Origin: an uncultured Saccharospirillaceae bacterium
GTDB taxonomy: Bacteria > Bacteroidota > Bacteroidia > Flavobacteriales_D > CAJJDF01
Direction of reading: 5' to 3'
Length of the DNA stretch: 64,000 nt
Assembly (NCBI GenBank): GCA_950054195.1
Contig: CATLPG010000001.1
Span: 104,441-168,440 of the forward strand
The position numbers were made by a program, and so were the translations under genes. Every line of letters starts with the position of its first letter. Within the stretch, counting starts at the first letter, position 1. Below the pieces are notes generated by a model, which saw nothing but the letters and a program-made list of their open reading frames with translations, did not search any database and was not told where the DNA came from. This document shows, piece after piece, positions 44,086-54,061 of the stretch.

Positions 44086-46007
44086 GCATCTATCCAGTCA
44101 CCGTGCTCTTTGATAAGCTCAATAAGCTCCTCTAGCGCGTGCTCTTCGGGAATGTTCTTTTTAACAACTTCTTTTTCTTTGTAAAGAGTGATTTTTCCTT
44201 TACCTGTACCCACATAACCATAATCAGCATCTGCCATTTCTCCTGGACCATTTACAATACAACCCATAATACCAATTTTCAAACCTTTTAAATGATCGGT
44301 TTTGGAGCGTATTTTAGCCGTTGTTTCTTGTAGGTCGAACAATGTTCTGCCGCAAGAAGGACATGAAATATATTCTGTTTTTGATATTCTTGTTCTGGTA
44401 GCTTGCAAAATACCAAAGGCTGTATCGTTTAGAAATTTATCTCCTCCACAGTTTTCTGCAGCGATAAATACACCATCTCCTAGTCCATCAACTAATAGTC
44501 CGCCCATATCGGTCGCAGAATAAAGTTGTAATTGTTCTTGCGTTAAATCTTTATAAGCTCTACCAATAATTACCGGTATTTCACAGCCCTTATCTAATAA
44601 ATAGTTAAAGATATAACGTTGTTCTGCTAAGCCATGTTTATTATAGGTATCAAGCAATAAAACAGCTGTTTGATCTTGTTTTAATTTATCAATTAGTTGA
44701 TTTGATAGATCATCAATGGTTAGGTAAATAAAATTTAATACACTTGATGTTTCAACATTCTCCAGATAATCTTTCGGTTGAATAAAAGGGTAAACTCTTT
44801 CTTTCGTTTTATGCTTTAACCATGTGTTGTATTCATAAACTACTCCCAGAGTTCCTGGAATTTCAAAATCAATTTCATTTTTATAAAGAAACACATAATC
44901 GCATGCTTTATCGGTAATATTCCACTTATCTAATGGAACGGAGTAGTGATAACCCAAACCAAAGAGAGAAGCTGGCTTTATTTCTTTTTTCAATGAAAAA
45001 TCTGCCATAACAACAGGAACTTGATCTCCACCAATATTTAATACTTTGTTTGTTTTTCTTTTTGAGTATTCAAAAGGATCTATATGGTAATCCAAAATCT
45101 CTGGAATTGCTGGATGATTTTCTCGATCGCTGTAACGATCAACTAGTGTTTTAGCTACTGGTATTTCTGCCTCTGCTGCTTCTGTTAAAGAAACTCTTAT
45201 CGTATCTCCTAAACCATCTTCTAAAAGTGCACCTATACCAACTGCCGATTTTATTCTGCCATCTTCTCCATCGCCTGCTTCAGTAACCCCCAAGTGTAAA
45301 GGATAATTCATTCCTTCTTTTATCATCGTAGCAACAAGTAATCGATAAGCTTGAATCATGACTAAAGCATTGCTTGCTTTCATGGATAATACAATATCAT
45401 GATAGTTGTGTTTTCTACAAATGCGAATAAACTCCATCGCAGATTCTACCATTCCATGAGGTGTATCTCCATAGCGACTAAGGATCCTATCTGATAATGA
45501 ACCATGATTAGTTCCTATACGCATAGCCACACCATTTTCTTTACATTTCAATACCAAAGGTGTGAATTTACGCTCTATACGTTCAAGCTCTTCTTCGTAA
45601 GAGCTATCGGTATAATCGTATTCTTTAAATTGTTTTTTATCTGCGTAGTTTCCTGGGTTTACTCTAACTTTTTCTACAATATCAGCTGCTACTTCTGCTG
45701 CATTGGGTGTAAAATGAATATCAGCAACTAGGGGTATATCATGATAACCTAAAGCCTTTAATTCGTTTTTTATGTTTTGTAAGTTTTCAGCATCTTTTTT
45801 ACTCGGTGCTGTTAAACGAATAATTTCACATCCTGCTTTAATTAAACTTACACATTCCTCCACAGACTTTTTTGTGTCCATGGTATCAGCAGTAGTCATT
45901 GATTGTACACGAATGGGGTTATCTCCTCCAACACCAACAGATCCAACTTTTACCTCTCTTGTTTTAAATCTTTTATACTGGGTTAATGATACGGTGTACT
46001 TATCCAT
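44082..46007 (-). CDS. ispG: (E)-4-hydroxy-3-methylbut-2-enyl-diphosphate synthase, large type
   Basis: IspG (GcpE) converts 2-C-methyl-D-erythritol 2,4-cyclodiphosphate into HMBPP in the MEP isoprenoid pathway, using a [4Fe-4S] cluster. At 641 residues it is the three-domain form known from plants and Bacteroidota. It has a TIM barrel (about 15-285), an inserted domain (about 290-530) and the C-terminal cluster domain with CPSCGRTLFD near residue 549 and GCIVNGPGEMADADYGYVG near residue 582. The E. coli enzyme is about 370 residues and lacks the insert. It starts one base after the end of the radical SAM gene on the same strand, so the two are translated from one message. Confidence 0.96.
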   Translation of the reverse strand: MDKYTVSLTQYKRFKTREVKVGSVGVGGDNPIRVQSMTTADTMDTKKSVEECVSLIKAGCEIIRLTAPSKKDAENLQNIKNELKALGYHDIPLVADIHFTPNAAEVAADIVEKVRVNPGNYADKKQFKEYDYTDSSYEEELERIERKFTPLVLKCKENGVAMRIGTNHGSLSDRILSRYGDTPHGMVESAMEFIRICRKHNYHDIVLSMKASNALVMIQAYRLLVATMIKEGMNYPLHLGVTEAGDGEDGRIKSAVGIGALLEDGLGDTIRVSLTEAAEAEIPVAKTLVDRYSDRENHPAIPEILDYHIDPFEYSKRKTNKVLNIGGDQVPVVMADFSLKKEIKPASLFGLGYHYSVPLDKWNITDKACDYVFLYKNEIDFEIPGTLGVVYEYNTWLKHKTKERVYPFIQPKDYLENVETSSVLNFIYLTIDDLSNQLIDKLKQDQTAVLLLDTYNKHGLAEQRYIFNYLLDKGCEIPVIIGRAYKDLTQEQLQLYSATDMGGLLVDGLGDGVFIAAENCGGDKFLNDTAFGILQATRTRISKTEYISCPSCGRTLFDLQETTAKIRSKTDHLKGLKIGIMGCIVNGPGEMADADYGYVGTGKGKITLYKEKEVVKKNIPEEHALEELIELIKEHGDWIDA

Positions 46008-46008
46008 G

Positions 46009-47946
46009 TTACTTTCTTTTCTTTCTTGCGTAATTTTTATGCTTCTTTTTTGCAGATTCTTTGTGTTTCTCAGCTAACCACTTTGGTTTTTGAGAAGGAC
46101 TGTTTTTAGGTTGATCCCCTAGTAATCGTTTAATTAAATCTGGTCGATTTGCTTTATTTAATCGGTTTTCGATCCAGTCTTTATTTTCATTTTTATACCA
46201 AAAGAAAAACTTATGCTGTGCTCGTTTATCTTTTTCGGTTTTAGGAGCAAACATTTTCTTTAATGTGTATGGATGATAACCCGAGTAGTAAATAACGGTT
46301 GCTACCGTCATTGGAGTTGGGGTAAAATCCTGTACCTGCTCCAGTTTAAAACCCATTTCTTTAGTTTCAGCAGCCAGGTTTGCCATATCTTCCTCTTCAC
46401 AGCCTGGGTGACTTGAAATGAAATATGGGATAAGTGGTTGATTTAAACCATTTTTTTGATCAATTTCATCGTACTTTTTCTTGAATTCTTTAAAATGATC
46501 AAAGCTTGGTTTACGCATAATTTTAAGCGTTTCATCTGCTGTATGTTCTGGAGCTACTTTAAGTCTGCCTGATACATGGTGTTTTTGTACCTGCTCCATG
46601 TATTCATCCATTTGCTTTTCATCTCCTTTTTTATTGTATGATTTAGTAAGTAAATCATAACGTATCCCCGACCCTATAAAAACCTTTTTAACTTTTTCGT
46701 GAGCATCTACTTTTTTATAGAGTTCAGTCATTGGTTTGTGAGAGGTATCCAAATTAGAGCAAACTACTGGATGTATGCAAGAAGGACTCACACACTTATC
46801 ACAAATGGACTGATCAATTCCTTTCATTTTATACATGTTAGCTGATGGACCAGCTAAATCTGAAAGGTATCCTTTAAAATCGTCCATTTGAGTTACCTTA
46901 TCCACTTCTTTTAAAATAGATTCTTCGGATCTACTAGCAATAAACTTTCCTTGATGGGCAGAAATAGTACAAAAGCTGCATCCTCCAAAACAGCCTCTAT
47001 GGGTATTGATAGAGAACTTAATCATTTCATATGCTGGAATAGGGCCTCTGTTTTTATATCTTGGATGAGGTAAGCGCGTGTAGGGCAAATCGAAGGAAGC
47101 ATCAATTTCCTTTTCTTCCATTGTTTGGAAAGGAGGATTTATGATCAAGTTTTTATCTCCTACTTTTTGAGTAATTCTTCGAGCAAATGTTTTGTTTGAT
47201 TCTTGCTCAATATGCTTAAAATTTGCTGCAAATGCTTTTTTATCGTTTAGGCACACCTCGTGAGCATTCAGCTCAATGTCTTCCCAGTTTTTATTTTTAG
47301 GTATACCTTCACCCTGTGAACGTTGGTAAGCCGTTTGTTTTACCATTGTAAGCTGATGAAAAGGAACTCCTTTTTTTAATAGTTTTAGAATTTCTCTTAA
47401 CGGTTGTTCACCCATTCCATACACTAAAAGGTCTGCACCACTATGTTCCAGAATGTTTGGAAATAGTTTATCCTCCCAATAATCATAATGTGTAATTCTA
47501 CGAAGAGACGCTTCAATACCTCCAACTAATACAGGGGTTTCTGGGTATAATTCTTTAAGAATTTTTGTATAAGTGGTAACGGCATAATCTGGTCGAAAAC
47601 CAGCTTTTCCACCAGGCGTATATGAATCTGTTGACCTTTTTCTTTTATTAGCTGTGTAATGGTTTACCATAGAATCCATACAACCACTGGTAACACCAAA
47701 AAAGTATTTGGGTGCTCCAAGCTTTTTAAAATCTCTTAGATCATCTTGCCAATTGGGTTGTGGAATAATTGCTACTCTAAATCCTTCACTTTCTATTATT
47801 CGCCCAATAACAGCAGATCCAAAAGAGGGGTGATCAATATAGGCATCACCTGAAATAATGATCACATCTAAATCACTCCAACCTCTTTTTTCTACTTCTT
47901 TTTTGGAAATAGGTAACCAGCTCGTTATGGGAAGTTGTTCTTGCAT
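46009..47946 (-). CDS. YgiQ family radical SAM protein
   Basis: A 645-residue radical SAM protein of the YgiQ type. The N-terminal domain (about 1-190, with DVIIISGDAYIDHPSFG and GVTSGCMDSMVNHYTANKR) precedes the radical SAM core. The core has the cluster motif RGCFGGCSFCTISAHQGK near residue 315-330 and the SEESIL region after it. The C-terminal part is basic. Family members are widespread but their substrate is not established. It is upstream of ispG and divergent from the START-domain gene. Confidence 0.92.
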   Translation of the reverse strand: MQEQLPITSWLPISKKEVEKRGWSDLDVIIISGDAYIDHPSFGSAVIGRIIESEGFRVAIIPQPNWQDDLRDFKKLGAPKYFFGVTSGCMDSMVNHYTANKRKRSTDSYTPGGKAGFRPDYAVTTYTKILKELYPETPVLVGGIEASLRRITHYDYWEDKLFPNILEHSGADLLVYGMGEQPLREILKLLKKGVPFHQLTMVKQTAYQRSQGEGIPKNKNWEDIELNAHEVCLNDKKAFAANFKHIEQESNKTFARRITQKVGDKNLIINPPFQTMEEKEIDASFDLPYTRLPHPRYKNRGPIPAYEMIKFSINTHRGCFGGCSFCTISAHQGKFIASRSEESILKEVDKVTQMDDFKGYLSDLAGPSANMYKMKGIDQSICDKCVSPSCIHPVVCSNLDTSHKPMTELYKKVDAHEKVKKVFIGSGIRYDLLTKSYNKKGDEKQMDEYMEQVQKHHVSGRLKVAPEHTADETLKIMRKPSFDHFKEFKKKYDEIDQKNGLNQPLIPYFISSHPGCEEEDMANLAAETKEMGFKLEQVQDFTPTPMTVATVIYYSGYHPYTLKKMFAPKTEKDKRAQHKFFFWYKNENKDWIENRLNKANRPDLIKRLLGDQPKNSPSQKPKWLAEKHKESAKKKHKNYARKKRK

Positions 47947-48073
47947 ATATTAAAGATAATTTAAAATATGGACACTATTTATTAACCCATGGGAATAGAT
48001 GATGTTAAATTTCTGTAAATAGACAATAAAAGCCCTTGCTTTATAGTATATTTAGTCTAAGTACTGATATATT

Positions 48074-48673
48074 ATGAAAAAAGTTTTTACGCTAGCTTTA
48101 ATTTCTCTTATTTCCTTTAACTCAATTAGTCAAAGCGAATGGGAGTATGAAACAACAAAAAATGGTGTTAAGGTATACACTGGCCCCAAGGAAGGTTCAA
48201 AACATAAGCAATGTAAAGCTATTGTAGAAATAAACACTACCATTGATGAGTTTTGTAGATATATCACCAATCCTGAAAATTATATATCACATAGTTCGAG
48301 AATTAAGCTTTTGAAAACATTAAAAAAAGGCACAACTAGTGCTTACTATTATTTAGCAATTAATGTTCCCATGTTTAGTGATCGTGATGGTGTTTATTAT
48401 GTTGAGCAAAAAAGTAAATCTGCCACTAAAGCTAAAGTAGAAATTAAGGCAAAACCAACCATGTTAGAAGATCAAAAAGGGTTTGTTAGAGTAAAAATAT
48501 CACATACTATTTATAATGTTGAAAAAACAGATAATGGTATTAAAATGACGATGTTTATGCATGCAGATCCGGGCGGAAGTGTTCCTGGATGGGTTGCAAA
48601 CATGTTTTTGGTGGACTCCCCTTTAGAAATTTGTGCAGCTATTAAAAATGATTTAGAAACAAAAAGCTACTAA
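48074..48673 (+). CDS. Secreted START-domain protein
   Basis: A 199-residue protein with an N-terminal signal peptide (about 1-19, ending SISQ). A START (StAR-related lipid transfer) domain fills the rest: WEYETTKNGVKVYTGPKEGSK at the beginning, a helix-grip core with IDEFCRYITNPENYISH, and a C-terminal helix VANMFLVDSPLEICAAIKNDLE. The family binds lipids or sterols in a deep cavity. Export of such a domain to the periplasm is unusual relative to most known START proteins, though similar genes are annotated in Bacteroidota. Ligand unknown. Confidence 0.85.
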   Translation: MKKVFTLALISLISFNSISQSEWEYETTKNGVKVYTGPKEGSKHKQCKAIVEINTTIDEFCRYITNPENYISHSSRIKLLKTLKKGTTSAYYYLAINVPMFSDRDGVYYVEQKSKSATKAKVEIKAKPTMLEDQKGFVRVKISHTIYNVEKTDNGIKMTMFMHADPGGSVPGWVANMFLVDSPLEICAAIKNDLETKSY

Positions 48674-50427
48674 AGCTTTAGGTGTATTTTAGTTCCTGTT
48701 TCGTTGGCGCTAATGATTAATTCTTTATTAATATCTTGGGCTCGCTGGACCATATTATTTATTCCGTACCCTTTTTTAACACTTGATTGATCAAATCCTT
48801 TACCATTATCTTTTACAATTATTTCTTTATTATTAAATGTTATTGTAATGTTTGTGCTTTCTGCATGCTTTACAGCATTGTTAATAGCTTCTTGAACAAT
48901 TCTAATCATATTTAGAGCCTCATAGAATTTTATTTCCTGATCTGTAGTTATTTGATTTTTAAAAATAATTTCAATATTACCTACTATAGATCGTAAGCTT
49001 GACAGATATAAAGCTATCCGTTTAGCTAAAATTAAAAGCGTTATATCTTCTTTATCCATTACCCAAATAGCATTTCTTAATTCTGTAATGGTGGATTTTG
49101 TGTAAGTATGTAACTCTGATAGTGTGTCTTTAAGTTGTGGTTGATCATATCGTAAATTATCAATGTATGAGGAGATATAAACCAGTTGAGAGCCTAAATT
49201 GTCATGCAAATCTCTTGAAATTCTAGTTTTATCATTAAGCATTTCGCTGTGTTTAAGTGTCAACTCTCTTTTCTCTTTAAAATTTCGTTGTACTTGATAA
49301 GAAATAACTCCTGATAATCCTATAACCTCTATAAGCACAGCTACTACTATCATAAGGTTTACATCAAGCTCAAAAGGGAATAGTCTGTTGTTACTTAAAA
49401 TAATACAAATAAATGATAGGTATAAGGGAATGCTGGTAATTAAATAAGCTCTACTTAAAAAGTTTCGCTTTCTTAGTCCTATTATTAGTTTAGTAAAAAC
49501 TAGCACAACCAATACCAAAAAAACAATATTCATCCCTCTACCTAACAATTTTTGGTGTTTAAAATCATCAGACACTAAAAGCATCGTTAAAAAAACACCA
49601 AGGTACATGCCCCAAAAAGCATAGAGCATGATTTTATCTAGCTTAGGTGATTTGAAAAATGACCTAATAAATAGTAGCGTTGAAGAACATAATAAAGCCA
49701 TTAAAATAGGTCGCATATGAATACTAAAAAAGGAGCGGTTTATGTCGTGTAAAAACCATAGCCATCCTTCAGTATTTAAAATGCCTAGTGTAATTGAGCA
49801 AACATAAAATGTATATAAAAGAAAAATGCTTTCTTTATTTAGTGCGTAAAGGAAAACAGCTAAAAGTATAGCTAAAAAACAAACACCTATAAAAAACGTA
49901 TGAAACCCAAAGGAAACTCTACTCTGCTTTATGTAGGAAGACGGTGTGTAAACATCCATTCCTAACCTTAAAGACGATAAAAAATTAGCTGTTTTAACTA
50001 CTAATACTTTTGTTTCGTTTGGCTTAAAGCTAACCGTTGATAGTCGCTTATGATAATCTACGGGTAACGACTTTATGCTTTTGTTAGTTATCTCATAAAA
50101 ACTGAATTGGTAAGGGTACTTATACCTAAAATCGAATAGAAGATTTAAAAGCTGAGAGGATTTATTTTTTATATTGATTTTAACCCAGTGATTTGCTTTG
50201 TCATAAGAAAACAAATACATGTTATTATTCGGTTTATCACGGAATTTATCATCAAACTTTTGAAGGTTTTCTATGGTTAGCGTTTTACTCGTATCAGAGA
50301 AATATGATGTGTATTGCAGCACCCTCTCGTACGTAAAACTATCATCAATAAATAGTGTATCTCGATTGGATGATGAAAAAACCGAAAAGTAAAAGACAAT
50401 ACCTATGAATACTAAAATAACCCTCAA
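48670..50427 (-). CDS. 7TM-DISM-type sensor histidine kinase (HisKA_3)
   Basis: A 585-residue membrane kinase. It has a signal sequence (about 1-19), a 7TMR-DISM extracellular domain (about 25-165), seven membrane helices (about 172-380) and a cytosolic kinase with HisKA_3 dimerisation and phospho-acceptor His408 in ISRDLHDNLGSQ. The HATPase domain is at about 500-585 with IVQEAINNAVKHAES and KDNGKGFD. It is encoded after the LuxR-type regulator with a 9-base gap, as a NarL-type two-component system. The ligand of the extracellular domain is not known; such domains often bind carbohydrates or small molecules. Confidence 0.92.
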   Translation of the reverse strand: MRVILVFIGIVFYFSVFSSSNRDTLFIDDSFTYERVLQYTSYFSDTSKTLTIENLQKFDDKFRDKPNNNMYLFSYDKANHWVKINIKNKSSQLLNLLFDFRYKYPYQFSFYEITNKSIKSLPVDYHKRLSTVSFKPNETKVLVVKTANFLSSLRLGMDVYTPSSYIKQSRVSFGFHTFFIGVCFLAILLAVFLYALNKESIFLLYTFYVCSITLGILNTEGWLWFLHDINRSFFSIHMRPILMALLCSSTLLFIRSFFKSPKLDKIMLYAFWGMYLGVFLTMLLVSDDFKHQKLLGRGMNIVFLVLVVLVFTKLIIGLRKRNFLSRAYLITSIPLYLSFICIILSNNRLFPFELDVNLMIVVAVLIEVIGLSGVISYQVQRNFKEKRELTLKHSEMLNDKTRISRDLHDNLGSQLVYISSYIDNLRYDQPQLKDTLSELHTYTKSTITELRNAIWVMDKEDITLLILAKRIALYLSSLRSIVGNIEIIFKNQITTDQEIKFYEALNMIRIVQEAINNAVKHAESTNITITFNNKEIIVKDNGKGFDQSSVKKGYGINNMVQRAQDINKELIISANETGTKIHLKL

Positions 50428-50436
50428 GGCTTAAAG

Positions 50437-51078
50437 CTAAATAATTTTTGATTTCCTAGCTTTTTGTATGGCTTCAATTTTATTAGAAACGCGTAATTTT
50501 TTATAGATATTTTCTACATGTTTTCTAACAGTTCCATGGCTAATAAATAGTTTTTCTGCCACTACCTTATACGGAAAACCTTCGCTTAATTTTTCTAATA
50601 CTTCAATTTCTCTAGCAGATAGCATTTCATTGTCGTTTTGTACCGTTGCAGATGTTTGATCTTTTTTAAACATCTCTAAAGCTTTAAAAGCAATAGTTGG
50701 AGACATCACTGCTCCACCATTCATGACATCCACAATCAGGTTATGAATATTTTCTGCACTATCATCTTTCAATAAATAGCCTGATGCTCCAGCTAAAATC
50801 GCATCAAATATTTTGTCTTCGGAATCAAAAATAGTGAGTATTACTATTTTAATCTCAGGATATTTTTGCTTTACAAGTTTTGTGGCCTTTATGCCATCCA
50901 TCAATGGCATATTTATATCCATGATAATTAAATCTACTGGATTTTCTTCGAGTTTATCAAGAAGTTCCATGCCATTTACAACATCAAACACTACCTCAAA
51001 CTGATCGTTAAAAGCAAGTTTTTGCCTCAAAACTTTTGTTAAGTTAGATGAATCTTCTGCTATGGCGATTTTAATCAT
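50437..51078 (-). CDS. NarL/FixJ-family response regulator
   Basis: A 213-residue regulator. I chose the ATG at 51078 (MIKIAIAED) because the upstream in-frame codon at 51096 is TTG and would precede the canonical receiver start. The receiver has phospho-acceptor Asp54 in LIIMDINMPLMDG and Lys in LLKDDS. The C-terminal LuxR helix-turn-helix (about 150-213) has LSAREIEVLEKLSEGFPYKVVAEKLFISHGTVRKHVENIYKKL. It is the first gene of a two-gene operon with the 7TM kinase. Its divergent upstream gap carries a 7-base dyad (51137-51156) that may be its own operator. Confidence 0.93.
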   Translation of the reverse strand: MIKIAIAEDSSNLTKVLRQKLAFNDQFEVVFDVVNGMELLDKLEENPVDLIIMDINMPLMDGIKATKLVKQKYPEIKIVILTIFDSEDKIFDAILAGASGYLLKDDSAENIHNLIVDVMNGGAVMSPTIAFKALEMFKKDQTSATVQNDNEMLSAREIEVLEKLSEGFPYKVVAEKLFISHGTVRKHVENIYKKLRVSNKIEAIQKARKSKII

Positions 51079-51136
51079 ACTCGAATTTAGGAACAATTCA
51101 TCAGTATGATTTCATTTTTACCGTTAGATTGTAAAA

Positions 51137-51156
51137 AATACGATGAATGTCGTATT
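51137..51156. promoter_or_regulatory. Candidate operator dyad
   Basis: AATACGA (51137-51143) and TCGTATT (51150-51156) are perfect inverted arms separated by six bases. The dyad is 58 bases upstream of the LuxR-type regulator and 44 bases upstream of the divergent envelope gene, a good place for a dimeric regulator. The assignment is a pattern inference. Confidence 0.45.
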
Positions 51157-51200
51157 GTAAAAACTGCTGGTTAACCTGTTCTTTGTTACGTAGATAAAAT

Positions 51201-52181
51201 ATGTTCCCTATGAAAAAGTATTTGATAGCATTTAGCGCTTTAGTTTCATTGAATGCATTCTCTCAAAAGGTTGATTACAAAGTAGAATATGATAATCCTG
51301 TAGAACCAAAACTGCTTATCAATTTAAGGTTATTGGATGTTGACTTAAACACAGGTATTCAAAACTTAAGAACAGATAATACTTCTATCAATACTGGTAT
51401 TTGGGGCTATTATAAAATACTTGATCCGCTAGAGGTTGAATTAGACCTAACAAAATCATATCTAGCACTGGGTAAATTAGGATTTACAGATTATCCTGGT
51501 AATACGGAAATAAGCCTAGGTTCAAATTTCTTTTTAACTACATCGACCAAGGTTAATCCTAAAACTAAAGTTGTCTTAAAATCAGAAACAAAAAGAGATT
51601 ATAGAGAAAATAAAGACATTACAACTACTACATTTATAAAAATACCAGCAAAAAGGAAAGTTAGTCTTGGAGTAAGAGGAGGTTTATATTATAAATCCGG
51701 ACCATTTAATTACAGAGACTATGCTTATGATGCAAATGCTCTATCATATCCCTTTGAAGAAACAAGAATAACAAGCACTGGTTTATATGCTGGTTTAATT
51801 AGAAGATCGGTTACAAACATAGCTATTAGAGATGACAAGTTTGGGAAGAGTATAAACTCCAGAGGGTTTGATCTACTTTTTGATGTTATGCTTGTTCCTG
51901 TAAATACATTTAAAAATCTTGATGATGAGGTTGCAGATGATGAAAGAAATGTAACGCAAGAAGTAAAAGATTATGATGGCCCAGGAGGTTCAAATTCTCC
52001 CTTAGGATTTAGAGTTGGTTACAAGCTATACCAAGTAGAAAAGAAAAAAATCACAGGAAAGAAATTTGGAATTTCAAGTACTTTCTATGCTGGTTACAAA
52101 CCATTTCAAGGCTGGTTTATTCAAGGAGGACTTAGTGTAACCCTAGTTAAAGTAAAATCACTCACAAAAAATGAGAAATAA
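51201..52181 (+). CDS. Exported protein of unknown function
   Basis: I do not recognise this 326-residue protein. A signal peptide (to NAFSQ, residue about 21) shows export. The rest has many regular strands (KVVLKSETKRDYRENKDITTTTFIKIPAKRKVSLGVRGGLYYK) and ends in VSLGV- and GGLSVTLVKVKSL-type segments, so it may be an outer-membrane barrel. An ATG at 51210 gives MKKYLIAFS and is an equally good start. It is divergent from the LuxR-type two-component operon and its end overlaps the next gene by 11 bases. Confidence 0.7.
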   Translation: MFPMKKYLIAFSALVSLNAFSQKVDYKVEYDNPVEPKLLINLRLLDVDLNTGIQNLRTDNTSINTGIWGYYKILDPLEVELDLTKSYLALGKLGFTDYPGNTEISLGSNFFLTTSTKVNPKTKVVLKSETKRDYRENKDITTTTFIKIPAKRKVSLGVRGGLYYKSGPFNYRDYAYDANALSYPFEETRITSTGLYAGLIRRSVTNIAIRDDKFGKSINSRGFDLLFDVMLVPVNTFKNLDDEVADDERNVTQEVKDYDGPGGSNSPLGFRVGYKLYQVEKKKITGKKFGISSTFYAGYKPFQGWFIQGGLSVTLVKVKSLTKNEK

Positions 52182-52983
52182 TAAATTAACTTTTATTGTT
52201 GTTTGTTTAGGCTTACTATTTGCTAGTAAGCCTTTTTATGCTCAAAATTTAAATCAATTTGAGTATTTGGGGGATCCGTATGGCAACAATGAATTGTATT
52301 TAGGTTTATACCCAACCTTTACCATGCTAAGTAATTCTGATGTACCAAACCCATCGAGTCATCGGTTAAATGGGTGGAGTGGAGAAATTAGTATGCGTAA
52401 AGTCAACTTTGATCAGGGTAAATTAAGGTGGTCTTGGCAGCAAAAAATGTTTGTTGATGTGGTATTACTTTTGAACGAAGCACTTACTGAAGATGCATCT
52501 GCCATTGATCGAAAAGTTGGTACTGGTTTCAGCTGTGGTCCTATTGGTTGGGTTGATTTATCATGGAATTTATTAGATACAAACAAAAAGTACCAAGTGA
52601 GTTTGGGAGTTAACCATAATGATTACTTCTACTATACAACTATTGCTCCAGATACTTCAGCAAATGTTATTAGCCCTGAACCTCAAGGGTATTATTTAGG
52701 AGCTGGCCCATCGGTTGTTGTGAACTACTTGTTCAATGAGTATCTCATGGCCGAACTATCAACCTCCTACACATTTTCGTACGCTAAACCTGTGGATTTA
52801 GACTATGCTTTTAATCCTGATCCTAATTATCCAAAGCCTCATTTTGGACAAATAGATTTAGAATTACAATCTAAATGGGGTTTTTTTACTGGTTTTAATT
52901 ATAACTGGATAATAAATCGAGGGAATTTACCTTCTAAAGGCAAGCGATTTGACTTATTAATCGGATTTCGTTTTATGTGGTAG
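52171..52983 (+). CDS. Exported barrel-like protein of unknown function
   Basis: A 270-residue protein with a signal peptide (about 1-24, ending FYAQN) and a final strand-like [11 protein letters not shown], the aromatic C-terminal ending typical of outer-membrane barrels. Aromatic-rich strands ([37 protein letters not shown]) support this. Its start is 11 bases inside the upstream gene, so the two should be made together. Function unknown. Confidence 0.7.
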   Translation: MRNNKLTFIVVCLGLLFASKPFYAQNLNQFEYLGDPYGNNELYLGLYPTFTMLSNSDVPNPSSHRLNGWSGEISMRKVNFDQGKLRWSWQQKMFVDVVLLLNEALTEDASAIDRKVGTGFSCGPIGWVDLSWNLLDTNKKYQVSLGVNHNDYFYYTTIAPDTSANVISPEPQGYYLGAGPSVVVNYLFNEYLMAELSTSYTFSYAKPVDLDYAFNPDPNYPKPHFGQIDLELQSKWGFFTGFNYNWIINRGNLPSKGKRFDLLIGFRFMW

Positions 52984-53992
52984 GTGTTTCCACTTGTTTA
53001 ATAAACTCCTCTACCTTTTCTACCATTTTAGTAGAACCAACAATAAATGGAACTCGTTGATGAAGCTCTGTTGGTTTTATTTCCATGATTCTGTTTTTAC
53101 CATCAGAAGCCTTTCCTCCTGCTTGCTCAATTAAGAAAGCTAAAGGATTACACTCATACAACAATCTTAATTTGCCTGTAGGTGATTTTGGTGTTTGTGG
53201 ATAGATATAAACACCTCCTTTTATTAAATTTCTATGAAAATCAGCTACTAATGATCCAATATATCTAGCAGAAAGCGGTCGGTTAGATGCTGGGTCAATT
53301 TCTTGGCAATACTTAATATATTCTCTTACACCTTTAGGTGCATGATGAAAGTTTCCTTCGTTCATAGAAAATATTTTTCCATCTTGAGGAGATTTCATAT
53401 TTGGATGTGATAGATAAAATACACCAATGGATGGATCAAAAGTAAAACCATGCACGCCATTTCCTGTAGTGTATACTAACATTGTAGATGAACCATAAAC
53501 CACATATCCTGCTGCTACTTGCTCGGTTCCTGGTTGTAAAAAATCTTCTAATTGTGCTGGAGTTCCTGGTTTTGAAATTCTTCTGTAAACAGAGAAAATG
53601 GTTCCAATAGAAACATTTACATCAATGTTAGAAGAACCATCTAAAGGATCCATAGTAACCACATAATTACCATCCATAGCTTCTTGGTTATTAAAAGCTA
53701 TGTAATCTTCGTTTTCTTCGGATGCCACACCACAAACAACCCCTCTGTTAGCGAGTGCTTTTAGAAAAACATTATCTGCATAAACATCTAGTTTTTGTTG
53801 TTCTTCTCCTTGCACATTGATGTCTCCTACAGCTCCTAGAATATGTTGGGCTAACCCTGCCTTATTTACCTCACGTTGAACAATTTTTGCTGCCAAACGA
53901 ATACTACTTAAAATTCGAGATAGCTCGCCTGTTGCATATTTAAAATCGTTTTGATTTTCTATAATAAATTCTCCTAACGTAATTGAACTCAT
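52973..53992 (-). CDS. fbp: Fructose-1,6-bisphosphatase class 1
   Basis: FBPase class 1 hydrolyses fructose 1,6-bisphosphate in gluconeogenesis. The start is the ATG at 53992 ([10 protein letters not shown], 339 residues); the upstream extension at 54016 begins with TTG. The active site is shown by [22 protein letters not shown] near residue 118 and [17 protein letters not shown] near residue 53. [27 protein letters not shown] near residue 240 is the substrate-binding block. It converges on the upstream-strand envelope gene, overlapping it by 11 bases. Confidence 0.97.
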   Translation of the reverse strand: MSSITLGEFIIENQNDFKYATGELSRILSSIRLAAKIVQREVNKAGLAQHILGAVGDINVQGEEQQKLDVYADNVFLKALANRGVVCGVASEENEDYIAFNNQEAMDGNYVVTMDPLDGSSNIDVNVSIGTIFSVYRRISKPGTPAQLEDFLQPGTEQVAAGYVVYGSSTMLVYTTGNGVHGFTFDPSIGVFYLSHPNMKSPQDGKIFSMNEGNFHHAPKGVREYIKYCQEIDPASNRPLSARYIGSLVADFHRNLIKGGVYIYPQTPKSPTGKLRLLYECNPLAFLIEQAGGKASDGKNRIMEIKPTELHQRVPFIVGSTKMVEKVEEFIKQVETPTT

Positions 53993-54061
53993 GGGTTGGT
54001 TTTGAGGGTTCCACAAAAATAGTGAATAGATGGCTATAAAAAAAGATTAGTTTTTAGGGGC

